Source of the DNA: Tautonia sociabilis
GTDB taxonomy: Bacteria > Planctomycetota > Planctomycetia > Isosphaerales > Isosphaeraceae
Direction of reading: 5' to 3'
Length of the DNA: 64,000 nt
Assembly: GCF_003977685.1 (NCBI RefSeq)
Contig: NZ_RYZH01000006.1
Location: 101,479 to 165,478 of the forward strand
Shown here: positions 49,222 through 58,874 of the stretch, piece by piece
How positions within the stretch are numbered: position 1 is the stretch's first letter
How the letters are laid out: every line of letters starts with the position of its first letter
Made by a program: the position numbers and the translations under genes
The notes under the pieces: model-generated
Database searches by the model: none
What the model saw: only the letters and a program-made list of their open reading frames with translations
Told to the model about the DNA's origin: nothing

Positions 49222-51015
49222 ATGACCAGCACCATCGGGCGGCGGGCGATCGCGACCATCTCGGCGGCGACGGTCCTCTGGCTCTCGGCCCCGAGGGGGA
49301 CACTGGCCTCGGCCGAGGGGGGCCCGGCCGGCCCCGGTTCGGATTTCCTCGGCCCGGAGACGGTAGTTTACGCCGAGCTCTCCCGCCCAGGAGAGCTGCT
49401 CGACCGCCTCACCGGGGACCGGCTCCGGGGACTGCTCAACGCCATCCCCGCCTCCGCCGAGGCCCTGGACAGCCCCCAGTTCCAGGAGCTTCGCCAGCTC
49501 GTCGAGCTGATCGCCGGCCGGCTCGACACGACCTGGGACGACGGCCTCCGCTCGCTGACCTCGGGCGGCATCGTCCTCGGAGTCGAGGAGGCCGACCCTC
49601 CCCGGCTGGTGCTCGTCGTCATCCCGGAGGATCCGGCCTTCCTCGAGCGGGCCCACGAGACGCTCGTCGACCTCGCCCGAGAGGACGCCCGCCAGAAGGG
49701 AGCCCCCGAGCCGATCTCGGAAGACAACCATCGCGGCCTGACGACCTACAGCGTCTCGGATGAGGAGGCACACGCCCTCATCGACGGCAAGCTTGTCCTC
49801 TCCAACAGCCTCGAGGCGCTCCGGGCGGTCATCGACCGCCACCTCGATGGCGGCGACCGCCTGACCGATTCCCCCTTCTTCTCAGAACGGAAGCCGGACG
49901 GCTCCGAGCCGCCGCTTGCCTGGGCCTACGCTCGGGTCGACCGCCTCCGAGAGCTGGACCCCGGCCGATTCGCCAGCGAGGAGCCCGACGCCGGGGCGAT
50001 GCTGCTCCTCGGGGCCTGGCTCGAGTTGCTCCAGGAGACCCCCTGGGCCTCCGCCCGGGTCGACTGGAGCGAGGACCGGCTGTCCGCGGTCCTCACGGTG
50101 GCGACCCCTCCCAAGGGCCGATCCGAGGTGATGGCCCGCTTCCTCCCCCCCGAAGGGGCCGGCGCCCCCCATCCGATCGCCCTGCCCGGCCGCCTGGCGA
50201 CCATCAACCTCTGGCGCGATCAGATGGCCCTCTGGGAGGCCCGAGCGGACCTCCTCCCTCCCGAGGCGCTCCAGGGCCTCGCCCAGCTCGACTCCTTCGC
50301 CGGCACCTTCTTCGGGGGGCGAGACTTCGGCGACTCGGTGCTCGCCCCGCTCGGCGACCGGTGGCAGCTCGTGGCCGCGATGCAGGACTTCGACGCGATG
50401 GACCCCGAGCCCGCCCTCAAGCTCCCGGCCTTCGCCCTGGTCGTCGGACTCGACGCCGATCGACCCGAGTTCCCCCAGCGGCTTCGCGTCGTGTTCCAAT
50501 CAATTCTCGGGCTCGTGAACCTCGGCGCCGCCGAAACGGGAGCTCCTCCCCTGATGCTCGGCGCCGAGACGCACGAGGGCGTGACGATCTCGACCGCCAC
50601 CTTCATGGCCCCCCCCGAGCCGGCCGACGACGAACCGGCGGGCGAGGTCCACGCTCGCCACAACTTCAGCCCGTCGATCGCCGAGGTCGAGGGCCGCTTC
50701 ATCCTCAGCTCGAGCCTCGGCCTGACCCGTTCCCTGATCGACGCGATCCAGGACGATCCCGAGCCCCAGTCGACCGACGCCACCCTGCTGATGACCGCCG
50801 ACGGGCCCGCCCTGGCCGGCCTGGTCGAGCTGAACCGAGAACGCCTGGTGCTTCAGAATATGCTCGAACGCGGGAACGACCGCACCGCCGCCGAGCGGGA
50901 CGTGGAGACGCTGGCTGCCTTGCTCCGCTCTCTCGGGCAGGCCACCCTGCGCGTGTCCGACGACGACGACGCTTCGACCCTCTCGCTCGACGTCCAACTC
51001 GGCGACCCCCGCTGA
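49222..51015 (+). CDS. Large exported protein of unknown function (DUF3352-like)
   Basis: 597 residues with a signal peptide (AATVLWLSAPRGTLASAEG). The mature part has two related halves, each with a pattern of a strand, ...LVLVVIPEDPAFLERAHETL and ...LVLSNSLEALRAVIDRHL in the first and ALVVGLDADRPEFPQRLRVVF and FILSSSLGLTRSLIDAIQ in the second, consistent with an internal duplication. The general layout recalls DUF3352-type proteins of planctomycetes and cyanobacteria. No catalytic motif is visible. A strong hairpin follows at 51026. Confidence 0.62.
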   Translation: MTSTIGRRAIATISAATVLWLSAPRGTLASAEGGPAGPGSDFLGPETVVYAELSRPGELLDRLTGDRLRGLLNAIPASAEALDSPQFQELRQLVELIAGRLDTTWDDGLRSLTSGGIVLGVEEADPPRLVLVVIPEDPAFLERAHETLVDLAREDARQKGAPEPISEDNHRGLTTYSVSDEEAHALIDGKLVLSNSLEALRAVIDRHLDGGDRLTDSPFFSERKPDGSEPPLAWAYARVDRLRELDPGRFASEEPDAGAMLLLGAWLELLQETPWASARVDWSEDRLSAVLTVATPPKGRSEVMARFLPPEGAGAPHPIALPGRLATINLWRDQMALWEARADLLPPEALQGLAQLDSFAGTFFGGRDFGDSVLAPLGDRWQLVAAMQDFDAMDPEPALKLPAFALVVGLDADRPEFPQRLRVVFQSILGLVNLGAAETGAPPLMLGAETHEGVTISTATFMAPPEPADDEPAGEVHARHNFSPSIAEVEGRFILSSSLGLTRSLIDAIQDDPEPQSTDATLLMTADGPALAGLVELNRERLVLQNMLERGNDRTAAERDVETLAALLRSLGQATLRVSDDDDASTLSLDVQLGDPR

Positions 51016-51025
51016 TCGATCCGCT

Positions 51026-51063
51026 CCCTCCTCCGAAGGCGCGGCCCAGCGGTCGGAGGAGGG
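51026..51063 (+). terminator. Hairpin after the 49222-51015 gene
   Basis: Perfect 11-bp stem: CCCTCCTCCGA (51026-51036) with TCGGAGGAGGG (51053-51063), 10 bases after the stop. Confidence 0.5.
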
Positions 51064-51230
51064 GACGCGCGACGGGCACGGTGGCCCCGGCCTCCTCGCG
51101 ATGCTCCCGATCAACCCAGGCCGGCAGGAGCAGAGAGACCAGGCTCCGGGCCCGATCCGATCTCATTGACGTCAACCAGAATGATGGAACGATGATGGAA
51201 GCGGGCGCTTCCCTGGATCGGGGAATTCCG

Positions 51231-52577
51231 ATGCAATCCTCCCCCTTGCTCAACGACCCCGATCGGGCCTGGTGTCGCTTCGAGCCCTCCGGCGAGGAGC
51301 CCTGGGACCTCCCCCGAGTGGCCCACCTCCACCGCCGGGCTGGCTTCTCGGCCTCGTGGGACGCCCTGCAACGCGACCTGGGGGACGGGCCCGAAGCGAG
51401 TATCGACCGGATCCTCGACGGCGAGCCGTCGGCCCTCGACGGCTCCCCCGCGGCGGAGTTCGACCGGCTGATGGACGCCCTCGCCCGGGGTCCCGGGGCC
51501 GCAGGAGGGGCGGCCGGGCTCCAGGCGAGTTGGCTGTACCGGATGATCCACACTCCGCACCCGCTCCGAGAGCGGATGACGCTGTTCTGGCATGATCATT
51601 TCGCCACCTCCATCGAAAAGGTCGGCGATCCCGACCTGATGCGTCGGCAGGTCGACCTGCTGCGGCGATGTTCCCTCGGCTCCTTCGCCGAGCTGCTGCG
51701 GACGATCGCCCGAGACCCGGCTATGCTCATCTGGCTGGACGCCACCGAGAGCAAGCGGCAACACCCGAACGAGAACTACGCCCGAGAGGTGATGGAACTG
51801 TTCACCCTCGGCCGAGGCCAGTACACCGAGCGGGACATCCAGGAAGCCGCCCGAGCCTTCACCGGCACCGTTGTCGTCCGGGGCCGCTACCGACACGATC
51901 CCCGCCAGTTCGACGACGGCGAGAAGACCGTGCTCGGCCGCACCGGCCGCTTCGACGGCGACGCCATCGCCGACATCCTGCTCGACCAGCCCTCCTGCGC
52001 CCGGTTCCTCTGCCGGAAGCTGTTCTCCTGGTTCGTGAGCGAGGTCGACGAGCCCTCGGATGCTCTGATCGAGCCCCTCGCCTTGGCCTACCGAGACTCG
52101 GATTATGACACCCGGGTGCCGGTGGCCATGATTCTCCGTTCCCGCCTCTTCTTCGACCCGGCGATCCGTCGCCGTCGGGTCAAGAGCCCGGTCGAGTTCG
52201 CCGTCGGCACGATCCGGGCGCTGGAGATCCTGGCTCCGACCGTCTCCACGCAGGAGCTGGCCGAAGCCTGTACCCGGATGGGACAGGCGCTGTATGCTCC
52301 GCCGAGCGTCGCCGGCTGGGACGGCGGCCCGGCCTGGATCAACACGGCGACAATTCTTGCTCGGTCGAACGCCGCGCTTGCCCTGCTCGACGACCGCCGG
52401 CGGTTCGATCCCGAGGCACTGGCCTCCCGCCACGGCCGCTCCGACGACCCGGCCGGCTTCTTCGTCGACCTGCTCGTGCAAGACGCCTTCGGACCCGACG
52501 TGCTCGACCGAATCCGAGGATCGGCCCGGGAGGCGGCCGCGCTGGTGCTCACCTCGCCCGAATACCAGCTCTCCTGA
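51231..52577 (+). CDS. DUF1800 protein
   Basis: 448 residues from ATG 51231 (GGGGAA upstream); ATGs at 51192 and 51195 would add about a dozen residues. It has the DUF1800 pattern: WDLPRVAHLHRRAGFSASWD, LRERMTLFWHDHFATS, RTIARDPAMLIWLD, NENYAREVMELFTLGRGQYTE and LCRKLFSWFV. DUF1800 genes are almost always paired with DUF1501 genes, as here (47-base gap), and the pair is probably involved in export-linked surface or catabolic functions that remain unknown. A palindrome TTGACGTCAA at 51166-51175 upstream may be an operator. Confidence 0.85.
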   Translation: MQSSPLLNDPDRAWCRFEPSGEEPWDLPRVAHLHRRAGFSASWDALQRDLGDGPEASIDRILDGEPSALDGSPAAEFDRLMDALARGPGAAGGAAGLQASWLYRMIHTPHPLRERMTLFWHDHFATSIEKVGDPDLMRRQVDLLRRCSLGSFAELLRTIARDPAMLIWLDATESKRQHPNENYAREVMELFTLGRGQYTERDIQEAARAFTGTVVVRGRYRHDPRQFDDGEKTVLGRTGRFDGDAIADILLDQPSCARFLCRKLFSWFVSEVDEPSDALIEPLALAYRDSDYDTRVPVAMILRSRLFFDPAIRRRRVKSPVEFAVGTIRALEILAPTVSTQELAEACTRMGQALYAPPSVAGWDGGPAWINTATILARSNAALALLDDRRRFDPEALASRHGRSDDPAGFFVDLLVQDAFGPDVLDRIRGSAREAAALVLTSPEYQLS

Positions 52578-52623
52578 CATCGTGTCGGACCGATCGGATC
52601 CGCCGGAACCCGAGGATCGACCC

Positions 52624-53892
52624 ATGAGTACGCGTCGCCGAGATTTCCTCCGGTCTTCGCTGTCTGCCGCCACGCTCGTCTCCATTGGCGGGCCGACCAT
52701 CCCCGGCTTCCTCGCCCGATCGGCCCGGGCCGCCAGCGCCGAGGGAACAGGGGACGAGGGGAGGATCCTCGTCGTCCTCCAGCTCCTCGGCGGGAACGAT
52801 GGGCTGAACACGGTGGTTCCCCACGCCCTCGACGGCTACTCCCGGAACCGGAAGCGGATCCGGCTGGCGAGCGGCCAGCTCCATCGGATCGATGATCAGG
52901 TTGGCTTGCATCCGAGGATGGGGAAGCTGGCCGAGTTGCTGGAGCGCGACCGCCTGGCGATCGTCCAGGGGGTCGGCTACCCGAACCCGGACCGCTCCCA
53001 CTTCCGATCGATGGAGATCTGGGAAACCGCCCGGACCGACTCCGGCCCCGAGGCGATCGAAACCGGCTGGATCGGCCGGGTCCTCGACGCCCACCCCCCG
53101 AAACCAGGCCAGGACCCTCCCGCGTTGCACATCGGGGCAGGGCGGTCCCCGCTGGCGACGAAGGCGAAGCGGGTCGAGGTGCCCTCGCTCGAGCGGGTCG
53201 ACCAGTTCCGGCTTCAACTCGCCGGAGCCGCCCCCGAGCAGCGATCGGCCCGGACCGCGATGTCGGACGTGGCCCGGGTCGACCGGGGAGACGATCCCCT
53301 GCTCGGCTTCCTCCGCCGGAGCACCCTGTCGGCCTATGAGTCGAGCCGACGGCTGGAGGAGGTCGCGGGTACCGATGGCGATTCATCCTACCCGAATTAC
53401 GGCCTCGCCCAGCGCCTGAAGCAGGTCGCCCGGCTTATCAAGGCCGGCTTCGGCACCCGGATCTACTACACCCGCCAGGACGGGTACGACACCCACGCCA
53501 ACCAGTTCGACACCCACGCCGCCCTGCTCAACGAACTGGCCGACTCGCTTGCCGCTTTCCACGACGACCTGGCCGGCGCCGGCCTGAACGACCGAGTGGC
53601 GGTCCTCGTCTTCAGCGAGTTCGGCCGTCGCCTCGCCGAGAATGCTTCGGGTGGCACCGACCACGGCGCCGCGGCCCCCGTCTTCGTCGTCGGGCCCGTC
53701 CGACACGCCGGCCTGATCGGCGAACACCCGAGCCTCGAACCCGACGATCTCGACGACGGCGACCCCCGGTTCCACACCGACTTCCGCCGCGTCTACGCCG
53801 CGATGCTCGACCACTGGCTCGGCCTGCCCTCGGCCCCCATCGTCGGGGAGGGGTTCGAGCCGCTGCCGCTCTTGCCACCGGCTCGGGGGTGA
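52624..53892 (+). CDS. DUF1501 protein with twin-arginine signal
   Basis: 422 residues. The start STRRRDFLRSSLSAATLVSIGG is a typical Tat signal, so the protein should be exported folded. DUF1501 motifs: ILVVLQLLGGNDGLNTVVPH, VGYPNPDRSHFRSMEIWETA, YDTHANQFDTHAALLNELAD and VFSEFGRRLAENASGGTDHG. The fold is of the alkaline-phosphatase/sulfatase type and the conserved Asp/His residues may bind metal. It is the usual partner of the upstream DUF1800 protein. Confidence 0.87.
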   Translation: MSTRRRDFLRSSLSAATLVSIGGPTIPGFLARSARAASAEGTGDEGRILVVLQLLGGNDGLNTVVPHALDGYSRNRKRIRLASGQLHRIDDQVGLHPRMGKLAELLERDRLAIVQGVGYPNPDRSHFRSMEIWETARTDSGPEAIETGWIGRVLDAHPPKPGQDPPALHIGAGRSPLATKAKRVEVPSLERVDQFRLQLAGAAPEQRSARTAMSDVARVDRGDDPLLGFLRRSTLSAYESSRRLEEVAGTDGDSSYPNYGLAQRLKQVARLIKAGFGTRIYYTRQDGYDTHANQFDTHAALLNELADSLAAFHDDLAGAGLNDRVAVLVFSEFGRRLAENASGGTDHGAAAPVFVVGPVRHAGLIGEHPSLEPDDLDDGDPRFHTDFRRVYAAMLDHWLGLPSAPIVGEGFEPLPLLPPARG

Positions 53893-53916
53893 GCGGGAGA
53901 CGGTGAGGCTCGGCCG

Positions 53917-54792
53917 ATGGAGCATCCCACGGCCGCTCTCCCGCCGGTTGCCGATCCCGACCTGGGGTGGTACAACCCCGGCATGGCATGGTTCGAACGC
54001 CTCGATCCGATCCTCCAGGCGCTCCTGGCCGGCGGCTTCACCTGGGGGGTGACGGCGGTCGGGGCGGCGTCGGTGTTCCTGACGCGATCGATGAACCGGA
54101 GGCTGCTCGACGTGATGCTCGGGTTCGCGGCGGGGGTGATGATCGCCGCGAGCTTCTGGTCGCTCTTGCTGCCGGCGATCGAGCTGTCCAGGGAGCTGGG
54201 AGGGACCGGCTGGGGGCCCGCGCTCGTGGGATTTCTGCTCGGTGGGGTGGCGTTGCGTCTGGGAGACCTCTGGCTGCCCCACCTGCACCCGGGCCTGGCG
54301 ATGGATCAGGCCGAGGGGGTGAAGACCCTTTGGAAGCGGACGACGCTGCTCGTCCTGGCGATCACCCTGCACAACATCCCGGAAGGCCTGGCGGTGGGGG
54401 TGGCCTTTGGCGCGGCGGAGTCGGGGATGGAGGCGGCCTCCCTCTCGGCGGCGATCGCGCTGGCCGTCGGTATCGGCCTGCAGAACCTTCCGGAAGGGAT
54501 CGCGGTGGCGATGCCGCTGCGGGGAGAGGGGACGGGGCGGTTCCAGGCCTTCTGGTGCGGGCAGCTCTCAGCGGTGGTCGAGCCGGTGGCCGCGGTGCTT
54601 GGGGCCGCGGCCGTGATGGTCGTCCGGCCGCTCTTGCCGTATGCCCTGGCGTTCGCGGCGGGGGCGATGATCTACGTGGTCGTCGAAGAGCTGGTGCCCG
54701 AGAGCCAGCAGCACGGCAACGATGACCTCGCGACGCTCGGCACAATGGCCGGATTCGCGGTGATGATGGTGCTGGACGTCTCGCTCGGGTAG
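53917..54792 (+). CDS. ZIP-family metal transporter
   Basis: 291 residues from ATG 53917 (GGTGAGG 8 bases upstream; ATG 53983 is an alternative that removes 22 polar residues). Eight membrane segments; the metal-site motifs [10 protein letters not shown] and [10 protein letters not shown] in TM4 and TM5 define the family. These transporters import Zn2+ or other divalent metals. The cytoplasmic loop carries HLHPG. It starts 24 bases after the DUF1501 stop and could be cotranscribed. Confidence 0.9.
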   Translation: MEHPTAALPPVADPDLGWYNPGMAWFERLDPILQALLAGGFTWGVTAVGAASVFLTRSMNRRLLDVMLGFAAGVMIAASFWSLLLPAIELSRELGGTGWGPALVGFLLGGVALRLGDLWLPHLHPGLAMDQAEGVKTLWKRTTLLVLAITLHNIPEGLAVGVAFGAAESGMEAASLSAAIALAVGIGLQNLPEGIAVAMPLRGEGTGRFQAFWCGQLSAVVEPVAAVLGAAAVMVVRPLLPYALAFAAGAMIYVVVEELVPESQQHGNDDLATLGTMAGFAVMMVLDVSLG

Positions 54793-54868
54793 GGAGGCGG
54801 CCGTTCGACCTTCCCAGGCCGATCGAGGGCCGCTCCGTCCCTCCTCGGTCGCCCTGGGCCTCGATCGA

Positions 54869-56512
54869 TCAGTGCCGGAAGTGGCGGCGGCCGGTGAAGA
54901 CCATGGCGATGCCGTGCTCGTCGCAGGCGGCGATGACCTCCTCGTCGCGCCGGGAGCCCCCAGGCTGGATGATGGCGGTGATCCCGGCGGCGGCGGCCGC
55001 GTCGGGACCGTCCCGGAAGGGGAAGAAGGCGTCGGAGGCGAGCACGGCGCCGGCAGCCCGAGGACCAGCCTTTCGGGAGGCGATTTCGACCGAATCCAGC
55101 CGGCTCATCTGCCCGGCGCCGACACCCACCACCTGCCCCTCGGCGGCGAAAACGATCGCGTTCGACTTGACCGCCTGGCAGACCTTCCAGGCGAAGGAGA
55201 GGTCGGCCAACTCTCGATCGTTCGGGGGCCGCTTGGTGACGACTCGGCCCTCGGCCAGGGGGTCGGCCTGCATCGTGTCCCAATCCTGAACGAGCAGGCC
55301 ACCCTCGACTCGGCGGAGGTCCATCCCAACCGGAGGGGGGGAGCCAGGCCCGATCGGGGCGCCGAGGTCGAGCAGGCGGACGCTGTTCTTCCAGGACGGC
55401 CGGGTGGTCAGCGCCTCGAAGGCATCGGGCTCGAAACCCGGGGCGACAATGCACTCGATGAATCGGCCGGGAGTCACCATGCGCTCGGCTGTCGCCAGAT
55501 CCACCACCCGGTTCAGCCCGACGATGCCGCCGAAGGCGCTGACGGGGTCGCCGTCGTAGGCACGCTCGAATGCCTCGGCCAGCGTCGTTCCGACCGCGGC
55601 GCCGCAGGGGTTGTTGTGCTTGAGCACACAGGAGGCGGGCCGGTCGAAGGACCGGATCAGGCGCAGGGCGCTGTCGAGGTCGAGAATATTGTTATACGAG
55701 AGTTCCTTGCCGTGTCGGATTCTCGCGGTGGCGAGGTTTGGGCCCGACGTGCCGGGATTGATGTAGAAGGCGGCCCGCTGGTGGGGGTTCTCGCCGTATC
55801 GGAGGACGGTGCGCCGCTCGAATCGAAGGGAGAGCTCGTCGGGGAAGCTCTCGGGACGGCCGGCCTGCTCGGAATCGGAATTGGAATCGGAACCGATCAG
55901 GTAGGAGAGGATGGCGCGGTCGTAGTGGCCGGTCTTGCGGAAGGCCTCCAGGGCCTTGCCCCGGCGGAAGGCCAGGGTCGTGCCGCCGTGCCGTTCCAGT
56001 TGCTCGAGCAGGCCTGGATACTGGTCTGGGTCGGTCAGGACGGTGACGAAGGCGTGGTTCTTGGCCGCGGCCCGGATCAGGGACGGGCCGCCGATGTCGA
56101 TCTTCTCGATCGCCTCGGCGAGCGTCACGCCGGGCTTCGCGACGGTCTGCTCGAACGGGTAGAGGTTGACCACGACGAGGTCGACGGGGGGGACGCCCAG
56201 ACTGGTCAGGGCGTCCAGATCCTCGGGCACGTCCCGTCGGGCGAGGATGCCGGCGTGGACCTTGGGGTGCAGGGTCTTGACCCGACCGCCGAGGATCTCG
56301 GGGCTTCCGGTGAAGTCGGAAACCTCTTCGGCCGAGATCCCGGCGTCGAGGAGCGCCGATCGGGTCCCTCCACTGGCCAGCAGCGCGACGCCTCGTTCGG
56401 AGAGGCCCCGGGCGAGTTCGACGAGCCCCCGCTTGTCGGAGACGCTCAACAGGGCACGTCGGATCGGGATCAGGGTGTCGGTCGCGTCGGGCATCTCGGG
56501 TCGGAGCCTCAT
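54869..56512 (-). CDS. purH: Bifunctional AICAR transformylase/IMP cyclohydrolase PurH
   Basis: 547 residues. The N-terminal MGS-like IMP cyclohydrolase domain ([60 protein letters not shown]) is followed by AICAR formyltransferase ([23 protein letters not shown] with catalytic Lys-His, [15 protein letters not shown]). It catalyses the last two steps of IMP synthesis. A short Ser/Asp-rich insert near residue 210 (SDSNSDSEQ) is unusual. ATG 56512 and ATG 56494 are both possible starts. Confidence 0.95.
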   Translation of the reverse strand: MRLRPEMPDATDTLIPIRRALLSVSDKRGLVELARGLSERGVALLASGGTRSALLDAGISAEEVSDFTGSPEILGGRVKTLHPKVHAGILARRDVPEDLDALTSLGVPPVDLVVVNLYPFEQTVAKPGVTLAEAIEKIDIGGPSLIRAAAKNHAFVTVLTDPDQYPGLLEQLERHGGTTLAFRRGKALEAFRKTGHYDRAILSYLIGSDSNSDSEQAGRPESFPDELSLRFERRTVLRYGENPHQRAAFYINPGTSGPNLATARIRHGKELSYNNILDLDSALRLIRSFDRPASCVLKHNNPCGAAVGTTLAEAFERAYDGDPVSAFGGIVGLNRVVDLATAERMVTPGRFIECIVAPGFEPDAFEALTTRPSWKNSVRLLDLGAPIGPGSPPPVGMDLRRVEGGLLVQDWDTMQADPLAEGRVVTKRPPNDRELADLSFAWKVCQAVKSNAIVFAAEGQVVGVGAGQMSRLDSVEIASRKAGPRAAGAVLASDAFFPFRDGPDAAAAAGITAIIQPGGSRRDEEVIAACDEHGIAMVFTGRRHFRH

Positions 56513-56557
56513 CAGTCGGTCGATCGAGGGAGCGGCGGCTCGGGGGCCAGCGACGGG

Positions 56558-56578
56558 AGGCCGCCCCGGGGGCGGCCT
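56558..56578. terminator. Hairpin upstream of purH
   Basis: AGGCCGCC (56558-56565) pairs with GGCGGCCT (56571-56578). It lies after the PQQ-propeller gene on the minus strand but has TTT only on the + side, so function is uncertain. Confidence 0.3.
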
Positions 56579-56657
56579 TTCCGGAAAGGGGGGTGAGGGG
56601 GATTCGGAAACCGGCCCCGGATGCGAGGGGATCCGGAGCCGGGCCCCCCTCGGGGGC

Positions 56658-58676
56658 TTAGCGGATCCGCCGGGGACGTGCCGGCAGGGCGCCGAAGCCG
56701 AAGTCGAACGGGTTGTCGTCCTCGGCGGGCTCTTCGGCCTGGGGACGAACCGGGACGGGGACCGGGGGAGGGGTCTGGGAGTCCTCGGTGCTGTCGTCTC
56801 GGAGGAAGCCGAACGGTCGCTCCGAGGCCGCCCGGAGCGGGATCGGCCCGGTGTAGACGACGTCGGGGCTGGGGGAGGGCTCCCGGAGGCAGATCAGCGT
56901 CCCGGTGGCGGTGGCCAGGTAGATCCGATCGTGGACGTCGTTGGTGACCGCCAGGGAGAATCCCCTGAGGTCGAGACCGAGTCGGCCGAACGTCTCGGAG
57001 GGACCAGCGACGAGTTCGCCAGAGTCTCGGCTCACGACGGCGAGGTCGCCGTACTCGGTCTTCAGATAGATCCGGGTCGGGCTCAGGGCGAGAATCCGAT
57101 TGGCGCCGGTCTGGACCCCCTTGGGCCGGAGGGCCGGCTCGCCGGTGGCCGGGTCGAGCGCCAGTTGGGCCGTGCCAGGCACCGGGTATCGGAGGCCCGT
57201 CCTCGGGTCAACCTGCTCCCGCTCGGTCCCGGGGATGGGGATCGGCTCGGACCAGTTCGGCATGGGCGTGCCGGTCTCCGGGTCGACGGCGAACAGGAGG
57301 CCCGCGTCGTTGAGGACGTAGACGGCCGGAGCCATCGCGATGGTCTCCTCCTGCTCAACGACCCGGGTGACGTTGCGGGAATACTCCCGCAAGTCGGTGC
57401 CGGTGAAGGTCTGGGCCTCCTCGACCCGAACAAGGCGGGTCACGGTCACGTCTCCCCCGCCAACGAGCGGCTGCGCGGAGATGGAGGTGCCGGTGGGGAA
57501 GACCCAGGGCGTCTCCGGTCGGTCGTACCGGCCGGTCTCCGGGTTCAGCGCGAAGAGGAACAACCGGAAGCCGTAGAGATTGCCATTCATCGACGGGACG
57601 ATCAGCCGGCTGTCGGGGCCGGTGCCGAAGGTGCCCATCGAGGCGAAGAGCTGGCCGATCGGGTGGGTGCGGTACAGGATCGCGGGCGGGTCGATCTGGG
57701 AAACATAGAGCTTGCCGCCGTTGGAGGCGAAGGCGACGACGAACTGAGTCGGGATCGGCTCGGCGGTGATCGCGCCGTTGGTCGCGAAGTTCCAGGCGAA
57801 CCCCCCAGGGGGGCCGGACTGACGCCGGAACCGCTCCTCCCGGGTCGACACCAGCGAGTAGGCGATCAGCTTCCCGTTGACCAGGCCCACGATCACCAGA
57901 TCGAGGGTGGCGGCCACCGGGGAGGAGGCGTTGGCCTCCATCCGCTGCGCCCAGACCTGGCGGCCCGTGGCGCGGTCGAGCGCGTAGAGGAAGTTGCCGT
58001 TGATGGCGAACACCTGAGACGCCGGCGAGTAGCCGATCGCATCCGTGACCTGGGAGACGATCCGCTTGCGTTCGTTCAGGGGAAGGTCGGCGTTCCCCCA
58101 GAGCGGCCGGAGCCGGTCCTTCAGGTCGGCCATCTTGCGGTAGGCGTCGGGGTAGTCGTCCTCCGTAGTGTCGAGGGCGAGGGTGCCATCGGCGTCGAAG
58201 ACGCGGAAGTTGAGGACCTCCTGAGGATCGCCGCCATCGGGCGAGGGGCGGGTCGACCGGGCGATGACCACCAGGAATCTCCCCTCGCTTGGCAATTCGT
58301 CCCGGGTCCCGAAGGAGGGGATGAGTTGGAGCGAGGGTGGTTCGGCGTAGACGCCGACGTCCTGGGCCGAGCCGCCCGCGGGGCCGATGTCGGCCGACCA
58401 GATCAGTCGGCCGGTTTCCGCGTCGAGGCAGTAGAGCAGGGCGTCGGTGGTCTGGGCGAAGAGCAGCTCGCCGTCCGCGGAGAGGCTCAGGTGGTCGAGC
58501 TGCTCAAGGCCGGCCTGGAGCGGCACGGCGGTGAACCAGTTCCGCTCCAGACCAATTCGCCCGAGGGCGGCGCGGTCGGGCAGGGCGATGTCGGAGATCG
58601 TGTTCTGGCCGTCGGCGGGGACGGCCCAGGCCAGGGCGCCGAGGGCCGCCCAGGCCAGCGTCAATCGGCGAATCAT
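56658..58676 (-). CDS. Exported PQQ-like beta-propeller protein
   Basis: 672 residues with signal peptide (LAWAALGALAWAVPADG). Propeller repeats show LLYCLDAETGRLIWSADIG, FLYALDRATGRQVWAQRM, LLFAVDPETGTPMP and TGTLICLRE, the (D)xxTGxxxW pattern of PQQ/BamB-like blades. It lacks the residues of PQQ dehydrogenases, so a structural or scaffold role is more likely than catalysis. The C-terminal 70 residues are Pro-rich. A strong promoter lies at 58780-58808. Confidence 0.83.
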   Translation of the reverse strand: MIRRLTLAWAALGALAWAVPADGQNTISDIALPDRAALGRIGLERNWFTAVPLQAGLEQLDHLSLSADGELLFAQTTDALLYCLDAETGRLIWSADIGPAGGSAQDVGVYAEPPSLQLIPSFGTRDELPSEGRFLVVIARSTRPSPDGGDPQEVLNFRVFDADGTLALDTTEDDYPDAYRKMADLKDRLRPLWGNADLPLNERKRIVSQVTDAIGYSPASQVFAINGNFLYALDRATGRQVWAQRMEANASSPVAATLDLVIVGLVNGKLIAYSLVSTREERFRRQSGPPGGFAWNFATNGAITAEPIPTQFVVAFASNGGKLYVSQIDPPAILYRTHPIGQLFASMGTFGTGPDSRLIVPSMNGNLYGFRLFLFALNPETGRYDRPETPWVFPTGTSISAQPLVGGGDVTVTRLVRVEEAQTFTGTDLREYSRNVTRVVEQEETIAMAPAVYVLNDAGLLFAVDPETGTPMPNWSEPIPIPGTEREQVDPRTGLRYPVPGTAQLALDPATGEPALRPKGVQTGANRILALSPTRIYLKTEYGDLAVVSRDSGELVAGPSETFGRLGLDLRGFSLAVTNDVHDRIYLATATGTLICLREPSPSPDVVYTGPIPLRAASERPFGFLRDDSTEDSQTPPPVPVPVRPQAEEPAEDDNPFDFGFGALPARPRRIR

Positions 58677-58779
58677 GGGGACGTGTCCTCTGCGGCGATC
58701 GAGGGGTCGGCGCGTGGGGTCGGGGGCGTCGGGGGCCTCCGGGCGGGACCGCGCCGCAACCCCCGCACTTGACTAAGGA

Positions 58780-58808
58780 TTCGTAGCCGACGACCGGGGG
58801 CCGGTCAA
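58780..58808 (-). promoter_or_regulatory. Promoter of the PQQ-propeller gene
   Basis: On the minus strand: -35 TTGACC (58803-58808), 17-base spacer, -10 TACGAA (58780-58785). It is nearly the same sequence as the thiC promoter around the -35. Confidence 0.52.
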
Positions 58809-58874
58809 GTTGCCGGACGCATCGGGCCGGGCGCCTGTGCCGGTCGATCCCCGGGTTCCGGTCGCCCGGCGGCT

